From Stenogyne calaminthoides (lineage: Eukaryota; Streptophyta; Magnoliopsida; Lamiales; Lamiaceae): a stretch of DNA of 64,000 bases. The stretch spans positions 20,478,622 to 20,542,621 of the forward strand of contig JBBCBC010000001.1 of NCBI GenBank assembly GCA_037126765.1. Direction: 5' to 3'. Each line of letters begins with the position of its first letter. Positions within the stretch are counted from its first letter, which is position 1. Of the stretch, positions 34,662 to 44,912 are shown piece after piece. The notes under the pieces were generated by a model. It did not search any database. It was given only the letters and a program-made list of their open reading frames with translations, and had not been told where the DNA came from. A program made the translations under genes and the position numbers.

Positions 34662-36077
34662 TAATATTTTTCTTATTAATCATGTAATGAAATCCGCAAT
34701 TCAAGCATAATTAGTCAACTTTGAATTTAAAATTGATTTGATAATTAATTACATCTTTCTAATTATTTGATAAATTCCATAAATGATGCAAGAAGATAAA
34801 AATTATAATAAAGAGTTAAATGATTTACCATTTAAAATTAATTCGATAATTAATTATATATTTCTAATTATTTGGCACATTCCATAAATTATGTTTAGTC
34901 GACTGAAATAGATTACTTTAAATCTTTTAATTTTTTAGAAGTATTATTTAAAATTAAGATGTAAACTAAAATTTGATCAAAATTCGTGTTTATAATTAAT
35001 GTTACACGAAAATTCAATATTAAGGTATATTAGTTGTGATGAACTACTTTTTTTCACTATAATTACAAAACATTTTTTTTAAATTGAATATATAAATTTA
35101 TATAATAAATGTTGATGTAAAATTTTAATATTGATTGTTAATGTACAATTAATAAATGTAATTGTGTTTGATTCAAAAAATTCCGATAATATAATTAAGT
35201 GATATAATTTATTATTTATTATTTTATTAATTTTTTAAAGTTATCTGATTTAATTTTTAGTCTTAATTAAAAAATATTCGATAATTATGGAAGATTTTTC
35301 TCTACTTGAATATATCCATCTCTTCAATTTTTAATGTTACACGAATATTCCTTCAATTTGATTATTACATTATCTCATTCATAATGAACTAATATTTTCT
35401 TTTCCGCTATAACTACTAAATAAACTTTTAAATTGAACATATAAATTGTTATAATTAATATTGATATAAAAATTGCAAATATTATTTCTAAATTTATTTG
35501 CAGAATTGTAGATTTTGAATTTTTTTTATATATATAAGTTTAATTATATTTAATGTCTAAGTAATGATAATTGATAATAAATTAATAATCAAATATACAA
35601 AGTCAAACAATATTTAATTAGATCAATTATTTTTTTTGAAAAATATGTAAAGACTATTGAACATAATTTTTCGGTCTAATTTATCAAAATATTTTAAATT
35701 ATGTACGCATGTCAAAATATTCGTAAATATAAATAATTTGATATTAGATAAAAAAATAAATTTTTTTTCTGAATAAGGTATTTAAACGTACAAATTAAGA
35801 GAAACAATTAATTACATATTTTTAATTTAATCAAAGAACTATAATGTGTATATATTATATTATCATGATTGGTTATTTTAGTATCAGTTTTTTAATGGAT
35901 AGTACTAATTTTTTAATATAAAATATCGATCATTTAAATTTCAAATAATTAAAATTCATTATGATATTTTGAATATTTTGTTGTTATTCTAAAAAAATTG
36001 AAACTTATACTTAATTAATTAATATAATTGATTATTTATTTATATAATAATATTAATTATTTAAAATTATTTGACTT
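34662..36077. other. Very AT-rich, probably Helitron interior
   Basis: Extremely AT-rich sequence with no supported ORF. Its position directly before Helitron protein remnants suggests decayed Helitron body; the element may have been split by the Copia-type insertion. Confidence 0.4.
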
Positions 36078-36079
36078 AT

Positions 36080-36660
36080 TTACCGGGGGCCCACGGCACA
36101 TGCTTCAAAACTTCCAGGATGCTATGACAATATACAAGCATTATTCATACCCGAATTTATTAATCATGATTACATGCAACCTCAAATGGCCAAAGATTGC
36201 TAGATTATTTAATTGAATGTGAAAGAACTAAATTACGTAGACAGGTCTGACATCCTTTGTCGAGTATTTAAGATGAATCTCGATCGAATCATAAAGGATT
36301 TTAAGGAAGATCAATTATTTGACAAAGTAGATGCAATTAAGTTTTAAATTTAAGTATTTTCCATTTTTATATTACATATTAACATAATAATTCAGACCAA
36401 ACAATGCCTTTAAAGTTAAAGAGGGGAAAATTTTCAATTCTGTTATTTGTTGTGGTGACGATAAATAAAAGTCGGTCAATTGTTGTCTATTGTGTGTTTG
36501 TATCTTCCAAAGCCGATTTTCACGGACAACTATATGTTGCAGTCTCTAAAGTCAAAAGTAAAAGAGGATGGAAAATCCTATTTCTTAGTTCTGATGTGAA
36601 ACACTGCAAGTATATAACAAATGTTGTTTACAAAGAAGTTTTTTTTTTAAATTTGTAATT
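36080..36660 (+). pseudogene. Helitron Rep/helicase remnant
   Basis: The first piece (36078-36216) encodes TGGPRHMLQNFQDAM and ITCNLKWPKI, matching the conserved region before the Rep catalytic motif of plant Helitrons. After a stop, RPDILCRVFK-like sequence (near 36243-36275) continues. The next piece (36404-36658) encodes HGQLYVAVSKVKS, the last helicase motif. The Rep HxH motif and helicase motifs I-V are missing, so an internal deletion has joined the two ends. It cannot drive transposition. Confidence 0.85.
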
Positions 36661-36792
36661 GTGTGTTATGTATTTGATTTTTAAATATAAAATTGTGAAC
36701 TATTTTGTTTATTATAGAAAAATGAAGTATAATGATATGTAAAATCTCATTTTGCATATTTAGATTACATTATCATTTTTTACAATAAAAAA

Positions 36793-37076
36793 TACTCTCC
36801 CGTTTCACAACACATTACGTAGATTTTTGGGCACGTACTTTAAGAAAAATGTATAATAAGAAGAGTCTTGGTGCGTAGTTTTGTAAACTTTTGTGCATAA
36901 AATATATAAAGTAATTTGATTAAGTGTATGTGTAGGTCCCAAAAGTAATGACATTTTGTGTGAATATTGCGAGAGTTAAGTTTAATTAGGAGTTTCATTT
37001 TTTAAGTATGCAAAGTGTTGTGGGACGTCCCAATTAATAAGAAAAATATGCAATGTGTTATGGAACGGAAGGAGTA
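36793..37076. mobile_element. MITE with TACTCTCCCGTTTC termini inside Helitron
   Basis: TACTCTCCCGTTTCACAACAC on the left is mirrored by TTATGGAACGGAAGGAGTA on the right, 284 bases, TA borders. It lies between the helicase remnant and the Helitron 3' end, so it inserted into the Helitron. Confidence 0.65.
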
Positions 37077-37139
37077 CATAAATACCTAAATATATGAAAA
37101 ATAAATTAATCTAATTATACGTAAGAAATTTAGTTCAGT

Positions 37140-37167
37140 CCGCGTAATACGCGGGTCTAGCACTAGT
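37140..37167 (+). mobile_element. Helitron 3' terminus
   Basis: CCGCGTAATACGCGG (6-base stem, AAT loop) at 37140-37154 is followed by GTCTAGCACTAG and T, the hairpin/CTRR/T arrangement of a Helitron 3' end. It has the same orientation as the Rep/helicase remnant and the same stem core as the end at 14984. Confidence 0.8.
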
Positions 37168-37549
37168 TATGGAGTATTTTCCAACCATGAGGGCTCTAAA
37201 TATTGATTACTTGGCCGATTAAAATAAATAATTTCTTTAAACCACAGTGCTCGTTTGACAATCTTGACAAATCCTAATCACGAAATGTTAAACCAAAGGG
37301 AGAAAAGGAAAAAAAAACCCATTTTGATAACCAAAAATGTTTTTTACCCATTTTGATAACTAAAAGTTTTTAACCCATTTTTACCCTTTTAAGAGTCCAC
37401 TATCCACTTTTGAAAGTATATATATATATATATATCAAAAGTAGATAGACAATAATTATTTTAAAAAGCTTAGCTAATTTTTTTTATAATTATGAAAACG
37501 AGTATTTTTAACCTTGTTCACTAAATGAAAAGTGTGTCTTGACATGCAG
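37168..37549. other. Intron-like leader to MACPF pseudogene
   Basis: AT-rich, with a repeated ACCCATTTTGATAAC motif (37317-37360). It ends in an intact acceptor (GACATGCAG, 37541-37549). The upstream MACPF exons are absent. Confidence 0.5.
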
Positions 37550-38180
37550 GTTAGGCATACATCTACAACACTTTATAAATCCACCAGTTCTTCTCCAAGA
37601 CAAGCTCCGAAACCCACCCATATGGCGTGGATCCAAAGAAATACCTGACCACCATCGTTTTCTCAAGCCCATTCAATGGAAAAAATTCTCCCACATCTGC
37701 ACAGCCCCTGTGAAATTTGACCCCCGCTGGCAGAATGTGGGCCCCACCACATCGTTCATTGTCACCGGGGCTCGACTCCACGTTGAAAAACACGACTCGA
37801 AGAATGTATTGCATCTTCGACTCCTCTATTCCAAGGTCTCCGATAGCTACATTATCCAGTCGAACTAGATGCAAACGGCCTCTGAGCACCATTCGCTTAA
37901 ATCCGATTTTTTCTCCTCGATCAGCATTTCCTTAACTGGAAGTGCTGAGAAGGAGAAATTGGCACCAGTGATCATCGATTCCGAGATTTATCCGATGGGC
38001 CTACCGGTGCCCGTGCAGATGCAAAAGCTGTTGAAGTTCGTCGACACGGCGCAATTGTGTCGAGGCCCGTCGGATAATCATGGGCATTGGCTGGTCACAG
38101 GGGCCAAGTTGGATTTGGAGAAGGGGGAAAGATTTGCCTCCGGGTTAAATTATCTCTGTTGAATTTAAGTTCTCAATCAA
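37550..38180 (+). pseudogene. MACPF (CAD1/NSL1-like) last-exon pseudogene
   Basis: After an acceptor at 37549 the frame encodes the C-terminal half of a plant MACPF-domain protein: LGIHLQHFINPPVLLQ, PIWRGSKEI, PIQWKKFSHICTAPVKFDPR, FIVTGARLHVEKHDSKNVL and LRLLYSKVSDSYIIQSN. A TAG at 37866-37868 falls where the family usually has Trp. The same frame then continues with PVPVQMQKLLKFVD and GHWLVTGAKLDLEKG. Near 38127 a small indel shifts the final ICLRV-type segment out of frame. No upstream exons encoding the membrane-attack/perforin core are present. Family members restrain salicylate-dependent cell death in plants; this copy should not function. Confidence 0.87.
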
Positions 38181-38983
38181 TTTTATAAGATGCTACATCA
38201 CGTGAAATATAATGTAAATAGCATAAATTAATTTTCTTAATTTTATGCATGAAGAGTGGATATGGAATCTAGGTCTCAAGTTTCATGCAATTGGGATATT
38301 TAGTTGAATTTTAAATTATTGTGGCGGATTAAGAGAATAGCGAAGGAGTTGTGGCAGATTTAGGGTAAATGTGATGGATTTATATATAAATTTGGGTTAA
38401 GCTACATGTAGAAAGAAGTTATAGAATTATATGTAAAGCAGATCTCTTGATTTTTTTTATTTGTTGGCACTTTTCTGAGTTGCTGCATGCAATTTTTGTT
38501 GCTTTGTCTAGTTTTTTTTATTTGATTTTCAAGAGAGTTTTGTGTGAAACGATCTCATATATGGGACGAAACTCCACTTTAGAGCGATAAATTGAAAAAA
38601 TTGAAAAAATACAGGGGCATAATATGTTGAACAAATTTCAAAGCATTTTTGTAAAGATATATACCAGTTGGTATGGATATCGAACAAATCTCCGAGTTGG
38701 ATTGTCATCAATTGTGGAGACAAATTCATTAGACTTCAACATATGCCGATAAAGTAAAGAATGGCTAGTAAAAGAACTCGAAGAAGCTGACTTTGTGGTT
38801 TTTGGTAATCCAAAAACTTTAGCTCGACATTTCTGTTCAATGCAGAACAAGAAGAACTGAACCCATTGGAAGAAGAAGAATTGAATACATTGAATAAAGG
38901 TTTATTCATCTAAGAAACATGTTCCGCCAACAAAACTTCCATGAACGAATTCATTACAAAAATTCTGAAAAATATATAGAAAA
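38181..38983. other. Intergenic, no gene seen
   Basis: AT-rich sequence between the MACPF pseudogene and duplication copy B. Short frames on both strands show no recognisable motif. Confidence 0.5.
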
Positions 38984-39443
38984 TAAAGAATTGATTGAAC
39001 AAAACAGAAATGTGTATGAAGAAAAATGAGATAAAGCATGTGCAACTTAGTACCTATTTGCAAACTCTATTCCACGAGAAGAATCACTTCTTTTTTCTTC
39101 AAGAAATGTCCAACTTCTTTTAGAAAAAAAAGGTGCTTTTGTACCACTTTTTACGTTTCAAAACAAGCCCTAATTGCCTAAGCAAGCAATTCATAGACGT
39201 TGTAATGATACAATACAACAATTAATTAATATTGCCACAATATTGCATTGACCTCGATCCTCAACTATTTGCTTAAGTGTGTTCATCGCTCATCGTAAAA
39301 GCTTCACACTGTTCAACCAACACAACGGTCGTTACTATTCCCATAAAATGCTAATTATGGAACTATATATGTCTGATACATCATCATCATCTCTATAGTT
39401 GCAGTAAAAAAAATAAAGCAAATAGGCTGAAATAAATGATTAC

Positions 39444-42400
39444 TTATCTTCTTCTCTCATCCCTGTATGGGCCTTCACTCTCTTGATCTTTGAGGAAGCC
39501 CAAGAAGGCAAGAAACCCGAAAAAGAAGAACCCACCGGACCAGTGGCCCCCACCGCCTCCTCCGCCACCCCCACCATCTCCATCATCACGCGGTGGAAAT
39601 CCTGACCCACCATCATCGAGGTCGGGAGACTTTTCTTTCCCTGAAATTCAATTAAAACAAATATTGTAGCAAATACTTGGGATGCCTTTCTTTGGATAAG
39701 TACTCTACCAAAATATAGGTAATCCATCAACATATTCTGTCTCCATCAACATTAATCATTTGGATAAATATACAAAATATTATTATAGCTCCAATTTTTC
39801 GATGGCAAAGTTTTGTATGCACCAGGTGCAATGTGCAACTCAAATGCATTTTTGAAACATGTAACTTGTTCCTCTGAAACATTCAACTTGTTTACACTGA
39901 AACATTCAACTTGTTTTACACTGAACAAGATGCATGTTTTCAGTGTAAACAAGTTGAATATTTAAGCGAATAAAGTTGCACGTTTGATGATTCAAAAATG
40001 CACTTGAGTTGCACGGTGCACATGAGACCTACTCTTTCAGTTGATAAGTCCAGAGCTTCAAAAATAGTAAAACTATCAATTAGAGATCGTAGTTTTTTTT
40101 TAATTGATTCAGGACCAGAGAAATAATAAATCATCAATTTGAGACCTAACAGATAGAAACTACCCATTTACGACTCGCATATTTTAAGACCATGTTTGAA
40201 AAATGAGGCACACTTGCATGAGACGGTCTCACAGTGAGACGGAACATAATTTGAGCATGACGCTTTACCACTTTGGAAGGAATGGGTGTTGATTTGTGCT
40301 AGTTTGAACCTCGAGACCATCTCATACGAGGTTTTGCCTATAATTTCTAGTTATCCAAACAATATTTTTATAATAACTAAAAAAAGAGAAATATTTATTT
40401 CATGCTAGTGGAAAAAAATTAAGAAAAAGAAATAAGCTCCTAAATGATAGTTTTACTATATTTCAGGTCCTGGTTCGACAATTTTTTTGAAAATATTATT
40501 TATTCAAGCTATTATTATTAAATACTAATTTACTAGGGCAATGATTCAGTCCTGAGTTACTTAATATATGATGGAGTTATAGACCGACTCAAGCAACCAA
40601 TTCTAGTTGGAAAGATGGTACCCAACCAACAGATGTTTCTGAACCCACTGTAATAGCTCTAACTGCCAAAACCCTCCTTAGAGAGGAAATTGGGTTTTCT
40701 ATATGCTTATAATATACGTAGCATAGCTTCCGAATTATTATACAATTAACTTCACCTAATATTTAAAAATATATGAGTTGCAATATACAGAAAATAGGGT
40801 CAAGTAAAATATAATTTCAGGTGCCAAGGTCATCAGTTTTATATTCAAATTATACTACATTAATTGAAACTCCATTCTGCCCTTTTCTTTGACCCTTAAT
40901 ACTATGTAATAGGGGCTAAATAGGTATCTTGCAAATCCATTTTTTCCCGTGATTCATACTTTAAGACAAGCAACGACACAACATGACTTGAGTGGTTGAG
41001 CCTAAATTGTAAGGCGCGATAGCCAGCACACAACACCAGGTCACTGAAAAATAAAATTATTACCTTGAGTAGGTGCAACAGTAATGGTAGAGGACTCGCG
41101 TGTTACTGTTTGGGTCTGCTCTGCACCACACCTGGCATTCTGCAGTTAATAATAAGCTAATCAGAATGTCAACAGTAATTACTCTATTAATTGACATGCT
41201 CAAATATAAGATCTCATTATCAAAGTATAAAACATAATCATTAATCATCATAGCTTGTAAAATTACCAGAGTGGCAGAACATATAACAGAAGAATGTTTC
41301 ACTCGAGAAGAACAGCTTATGCTCCTTCTTAAGGGATGAAACTGCATGCAAAGCCTATTGGACAAAACATTCTTCTGAAGCTTCAGGCCTTGATCTTCTG
41401 ATCGAGCTGCGAAGAAAAGATTCCTCTAAATATGATGTGCTTTAATATGAAAAAATGAAACCAAATCCAGTTACCCATAGCATATTTTCCCAACTAATTA
41501 ATGATCTAAACTGTAATATCAACTAGCACTAGAATTAAAATGGAACGTAATTAGAGATGTGGGACAAATAACCACTTTTCATTCTCAGGTAGCTCTGGTT
41601 TCAGTTAACTTAATTACTGGACCAGGAGAATCAGAAAGAAAGCATGTATGGACAAGTAGATTAATCATAGCCATAGATTTAGAAGCAGAAATATGGTATA
41701 ACACATATTTTAACATCTGATTATCTAATTAAAAGGAGAGGTAATAATAATGTTCAGAGAAAACAATTGAAAATCCTGCTGTATCACCAGCATAGATCTA
41801 GCTCATTAAACATAACTGTACCGATTTATTAGCATTAGATTCTTTCTCACCATCAATCCACTTAAATGGCTATGACTATAAACCTATAACAAATAAATCA
41901 TACAAGGTGTTCTTCTAGGTGGAAGTTGACATGTTAATTTCTTAGCTGATACAGACCTTTTAAATGAATTAGCACAATCACAACTGTGCTATGAACATTA
42001 AACTCACTTATCAGTCCCAAGAGTAAATAGCTATGGTCCCATTACAAAGAGACAAGAAAAACTAAACAGTATTAGCTGTTTCCAATATTAGAACTTCCAA
42101 AACAGAAAACAAGGCTATCTTTGTAACATAAAAACTTTTCAGGAAAGCTCGAGCTAAATGAAATTGAAGATAGTTTAGGCCAATTATTTACCTTCAATGA
42201 ATACTCTACAATAAAGCCTACACTATATGCACGAGCTAAAACTTACCTAGTTTATCCAGTCAAGACGAAATTAATGTTACTAAATAACCAAATGAAATAT
42301 TTGAAGAACAAGATGCTGTGTCTTATGACAAACATGAAGAAACAATATTGCATATGCTGGTATCGACAATCCAAATTTGTGGCAAGCTTGAAAAAATTTA

Positions 42401-42540
42401 ACTGAAATTTCCACAAATCCAAAACTCAAATGATGGAAGATTAATTCTTCATAGACGCTGTTCTAAACGATAGGAGTTGCAGGTTTGTTACCTATAGATG
42501 GCGATGCAATGGGAGTGGCAGTAGCGAAACACAACGACAT
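39444..42540 (-). CDS. RF2-like glycine-rich membrane protein, copy B
   Basis: Coding exons are 42540-42492, 41406-41267, 41139-41064 and 39640-39444, identical in phase and length to copy A, giving 153 residues. UTR sequence of exon 2 begins at 42563 after an acceptor, and an untranslated first exon probably ends at the donor at 43189. The protein has a Ser/Arg-rich leader, acidic DLDDGGSGFPPRDD, ten glycines, HWSGGFFFFGFLAFLGFL and a charged RDERRR end. Relative to copy A it has Leu3, Lys, Glu, Pro, Gly and Gly at the six variable positions; the Gly in the membrane segment and EGPY near the end look like the family norm. This copy is the likelier to be fully functional. Family assignment (RF2-like) is from memory; subcellular site is inferred. 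Confidence 0.82.
39826..40032. mobile_element. GTGCACC-type MITE
   Basis: GCACCAGGTGCAATGTGCAAC at the left and GTTGCACGGTGCACATGAGACC at the right enclose repeated AACATTCAACTTGTTT sequence. Relatives lie at 2650-2730 (shortened), 54880-55064 and 57020-57180. Family ends share paired GTGCAC motifs. Confidence 0.55.
40218..40325. mobile_element. Short MITE with ATGAGACGGTCTC termini
   Basis: Duplicated counterpart of the element at 2928-3033, with one substitution in the right terminus (GAGACCATCTCAT). Confidence 0.7.
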
Positions 42541-42806
42541 ATCAGTACCGATATTTGATTCACCTGAAAATCATTATAACCTTTACCATGAGAAAGAGTG
42601 AATATAATCATTCAACATGATCAAATAGTTTATTACGACGAAGCTCCAATTTGGCAAGTAGGTTTATCATTATATACCAGTTGCTAAACAGAAAGTTCTA
42701 CCCTTATCCACTTCAAAAACATGACGAACCTTTTGCATTCTTGATGAAAAAGGGGCTACCCATCAATTTCAAAGCACATAGAGAGCACCCATAGACAGGG
42801 GCGGAT

Positions 42807-43188
42807 ACTTGCATCCCCAAAATGAAAAACTGCAATTATATACATATATATGACCTCTTTTCTATGGAATTGCTTGAGCTGAATTTTGTTTTGTTTAAGG
42901 CCAATTTTTTATGTTCTATATATCTGGGCTATATTGTGCAAGTGATTTTTTTGTTATTAACACCCCAGCATATTAGTAGATACAAAATATTATGAAAATC
43001 CCATAATCCCCTCATCACTTTATATTAAAAATATATATTCAATCCCTAGTTTAACGACAGTCACCGGCGTCACTTACTTATCCGGTCAAAAAATATATCG
43101 ATAATCATCATATATTTTTTTTGGCAAAAATCAGTTGAAATTAACAAATTTCGATTCTAGGTCAAAAAAAAGAGAGAAGGAGAGCTAC
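42807..43188. other. Copy-B-specific intron sequence, transposon-like start
   Basis: Begins AGGGGCGGATACTTGCAT, a terminus-like sequence seen in plant DNA transposons, and interrupts the first intron of RF2-like copy B. No matching right end was identified. Confidence 0.35.
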
Positions 43189-43300
43189 CTGAAATATGGA
43201 GGAGAAAGAGAGCGGGTGGCGTGCGAGGTGGTCAGGTGGTGGATGGCTTGGCGGGCGACGGCGACGGCGCCGAATGAAGAAACTGGAGAATGAAGAAGGG
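43189..43300 (-). other. Probable 5'-UTR exon of RF2-like copy B
   Basis: The minus strand is pyrimidine- and CGCC-rich and ends ATTTCAG|GTAGCT at 43189/43188, a good donor. It corresponds in position and character to the leader exon of copy A (5912-5861). No in-frame ATG is needed there. The plus-strand frame across it is a shadow. Confidence 0.5.
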
Positions 43301-44327
43301 AGAGAGAAGATTATAGGATTTTTTAACCGGCCTTTTTTTTTTTTCAGCCCAGCTCATTTATCAATTTGTTGGGGCTTTGCTTTTTCATTTTTCTTTTATA
43401 AAATACAATTAATATATATTTTTCTTAAAAAAAATTTAAGTGTACTCCAAATTTTAGAATATTTCTAAAAAATTACATTAAAGTGTAATTATAATATCAT
43501 CTCCTCTGCAAAAATAAAATAAAATTATAATATCATCTCAATACTATATATCGATCTCTGAAATTTTAGATATTAATACTAATTTCGTTCTAAATCTATT
43601 TACCCCTTTTGTTTTTAGCACGAGTTTTAATGCGAGAATTATTTATTAGTATTTAAAGTAAAAAAGTAATTTACGAGTTTTAATGTGAGAATTATTTATT
43701 AGTATTTAAAGCGATAAAGTGATTTTCGTTGGAAATATTATACTAGTATTTTTTACTTTATTATTAAAGTTAATGACTTTTTATAGATAAAAATAATGTT
43801 AAAAAAGATGTAGTTACTTTATTCTCTTTTATGGAAAGCGATAAACAAGTTTGAGACATCTTTTGGAGAAAAATGATACACAAATTTGGAAAAAAACTCA
43901 TGTAAGACGGTCTTATAGTGAGACGAAATATAATTTGGGGGTACGATTATAATTTAAAGAGGGACACTTGTGTGAGACGGTCTTATGGTGAGATGAAGCA
44001 TAATTTGGGCAATATGTGCTCGATTTTTTAAAAAAAATGATAAAGTGATAAAGTATTGGGATAGAAAGAGTTATTTACTAGTATTTTATATGATAAAGTG
44101 ATGAATAGTTGGGGGTATAAAGAATTATTTATTAGTATTTTATGTGATAAAATGATAAAGTGAGTATTTCCATTTAAGGAAATGTGCAGTTAAGATTGAG
44201 ACGTCTTAAATGGAAAGACTGCAATTAAGATTGGAACGGACGGAGGGAGTATAATCTTTATCTATAATCTTTTATAAGTATTTTTTATTTATTTTATAAT
44301 TATCAATTTTTTGTCGTATCCCTTTAA
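43301..44327. other. Decayed MITE-rich intergenic stretch
   Basis: GACGGAGGGAGTA at 44239-44251 is a right MITE terminus; repeated TTTTAATG(T/C)GAGAATTATTTATTAGTATTT units at about 43628 and 43679 and two AGACGGTCTTA units (43905, 43976) are internal MITE pieces. No gene seen. Confidence 0.5.
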
Positions 44328-44640
44328 ATGTTGCTTGTTGAACGTCATATTCCACTTCGTACTCCGACTTTGGGTTGGTGCAACAATCAGGGTGCAATCA
44401 AGTTAGGTTTCGGCCCAGTATTCTGCAGTCGTACAAAGGACATAGAAAGCGATCGAGTTAGGTTTGAGGCCAGCATTCTGCAGGCGTGCAAAGTACATAA
44501 AAATCAACGGAAAAAGTTGAAGCTCCACAACTTGACATCCAGTATATTCCGTTCCATCCACATTTCGGCTTCTTCTCTCTCGTTCCCAATGCCTCCGCTT
44601 TCTTCAAGGGCTTTCAAAAGTAAACTTAAGTATTTTGTTT
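44328..44640 (+). pseudogene. Copia RNase H fragment
   Basis: The frame encodes LLVERHIPLRTPTLGWCNNQGAIKLGF then PVFCSRTKDIESD, the conserved Copia RNase H stretch that normally reads W-C-D-N-x-x-A and H-x-R-T-K-H-I. A frameshifted continuation near 44510-44640 gives LDIQYIP and SRAFKSKLK, the RNase H end. The expected catalytic Asp is replaced by Asn. Only this scrap of pol remains. Confidence 0.75.
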
Positions 44641-44912
44641 TAAATAATACGGAGTGCAGATATTTTACAGTCATTAGAGTTTAGAGATACTATCAAAATA
44701 ATCTAAAATAAATAACAAAAGTACCAAAAGATAATAAAAAATCTGTTTCGTTAAACAAAATACAAATTGTAGTTAACAATTAAGACAACAAACTACCCAA
44801 AAAAAAAGAAGCATTTCAGCAACTCAGCAGGCAAAAGCTATCCTCGTTTGATGAACACAAAAATGGCATCTCACCACATTATCTCACAAAACAAACAGAG
44901 GTTGGTTGAACT
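44641..44912. other. 3' flank of ASD gene
   Basis: AT-rich sequence containing the likely 3' UTR of the aspartate-semialdehyde dehydrogenase gene. No other feature. Confidence 0.5.

Larger units (their letters stand above)
38984..42806. repeat. Segmental duplication, copy B
   Basis: Matches 1618-5590 in the same orientation, with similarity ending at CACCCATAGAC. The following sequence starts AGGGGCGGATACTTGCAT, which resembles a transposon end, whereas copy A continues with unrelated sequence. Confidence 0.9.

Noticed and set aside
37168..38180. MACPF fragment considered as Helitron-captured exon
   Set aside because: It lies outside the Helitron terminus (after CTAG|T at 37167), so it is flanking sequence rather than cargo of that element.
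43196..43468. Arg/Gly-rich 90-codon plus-strand frame
   Set aside because: It is the complement of the probable untranslated first exon of RF2-like copy B.
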